5,296 nt of DNA from Bacteroidales bacterium (GTDB lineage Bacteria; Bacteroidota; Bacteroidia; Bacteroidales; UBA12077). Each line of letters opens with the position of its first letter. Positions within the stretch are counted from its first letter, which is position 1. Where the stretch lies: contig JAUVUS010000215.1 in NCBI GenBank assembly GCA_030600865.1, positions 1 to 5,296 of the forward strand, written 5' to 3'. Under the pieces are notes generated by a model. It saw nothing but the letters and a program-made list of their open reading frames with translations, had not been told where the DNA came from and did not search any database. A program made the position numbers and the translations under genes. This document shows positions 4,719 to 5,296 of the stretch, one piece after another.

Positions 4719-5296
4719 ATGGAAAACTTTTTAAAGAAACTATTAAACAAACCTTGGATTGTACTTGCAGTAACTATTATTATTAGTGCAATGTTTTTCA
4801 TGCAAATGAAACAAAATTCAAGAATGGAAACGGATCTAGACAAGTATATGCCACAAGATCAACCTGCATTTGTATACAGCGATCAGGCTGAAGAATGGTT
4901 TGGAATTAATGATGGTATTATTGTAGCCATTGAAAATAAAAATGGAATATTTAATACTGCAACTTTAGATACCCTAAAACAGCTTACTAAAAGATTGCAG
5001 AAAATGGAAGAGATTGTAAAAGCTGATGTAACATCCTTATATACGGCCGATAACATTGTTGGTACTGAAGAAGGAATGGATGTTAAAGCTTTTTATAAAC
5101 GTGTACCTAAGTCTGAAGAAAAACTAAATGAACTAAAACGTAATGTTGAAAATAACGAAATGACTTTTGGCCGTTTAGTTTCTTATGACGAAACTGTGAC
5201 AGTAATAATTGCAGAAATCAGGGACGATGTATTTACCCAGGAATTTTATGAAAAGATACTTGCTCTTGCTGATTCGTATGAAACAGATGATATTAA
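4719..5296 (+). CDS. MMPL/RND-superfamily exporter, N-terminal part (partial, cut by window edge)
   Basis: This is the start of a large inner-membrane proton-driven transporter; 192 codons are visible with no stop. The first hydrophobic segment (about 13-28, WIVLAVTIIISAMFFM) is transmembrane helix 1. After it comes the family's hallmark at the start of the first periplasmic domain, TDLDKYMPQDQPAF (38-51), then WFGINDGIIVAIE (60-72) and a DVTSLY stretch, as in the broad group of 'predicted RND exporters' (COG1033-like). Complete members usually have about 750-1000 aa with 12 helices, so most of the gene lies beyond the window. The ATG at 4719 is chosen because the first helix begins properly there; AAAG just before it is at best a weak ribosome site. 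It follows its TetR gene by 82 bp. Family members export lipids or other hydrophobic molecules; the substrate of this one is not evident. A SecDF role is unlikely from the motifs. Confidence 0.88.
   Translation, partial: MENFLKKLLNKPWIVLAVTIIISAMFFMQMKQNSRMETDLDKYMPQDQPAFVYSDQAEEWFGINDGIIVAIENKNGIFNTATLDTLKQLTKRLQKMEEIVKADVTSLYTADNIVGTEEGMDVKAFYKRVPKSEEKLNELKRNVENNEMTFGRLVSYDETVTVIIAEIRDDVFTQEFYEKILALADSYETDDI

Overview
The window looks like AT-rich chromosomal DNA from a member of the Bacteroidota. The evidence is the codon and base composition, the lack of strong Shine-Dalgarno sequences, and two promoters that match the Bacteroidota consensus (TTTG, about 20 bp, TAnnTTTG). It holds parts of two envelope export systems. 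They are transcribed away from each other from one 231-bp control region (3830-4060), and each begins with its own TetR-family repressor gene.

Left arm, minus strand (3829 down to 1): a TetR regulator overlaps by one base a TolC-type outer-membrane channel. Then come a HlyD/YbhG-type lipoprotein adaptor and an ABC ATPase that runs off the left edge. This order resembles the E. coli cecR-ybhG-ybhF-ybhS-ybhR locus, with a dedicated TolC-like gene added. The expected ABC-2 membrane subunits, and probably a second ATPase domain, would lie beyond base 1. The TetR-TolC junction is tight. The TolC-HlyD and HlyD-ABC gaps (107 and 216 bp) are loose and hold repeats: a perfect 21-bp tandem duplication, a GC-rich stem-loop, a short perfect palindrome and a 20-bp imperfect tandem repeat.

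Right arm, plus strand (4061 to 5296): a second, unrelated TetR regulator is followed after 82 bp by the start of an MMPL/RND-superfamily transporter, which is cut by the right edge.

The control region can be read in some detail. The left promoter has two overlapping 18-bp palindromes, 13 bp centre to centre, over its predicted start site and -7 box. The right promoter has a different 20-bp imperfect dyad just after its -7 box. A 17/20 copy of that dyad sits 10 bp before the RND start codon. The simplest model is two autoregulated efflux modules with separate operators. Each repressor would be released by its own ligand. The substrates cannot be told from the sequence. No gene here looks wholly new; the most interesting parts are the regulatory architecture and the ATPase with a missing H-loop histidine.
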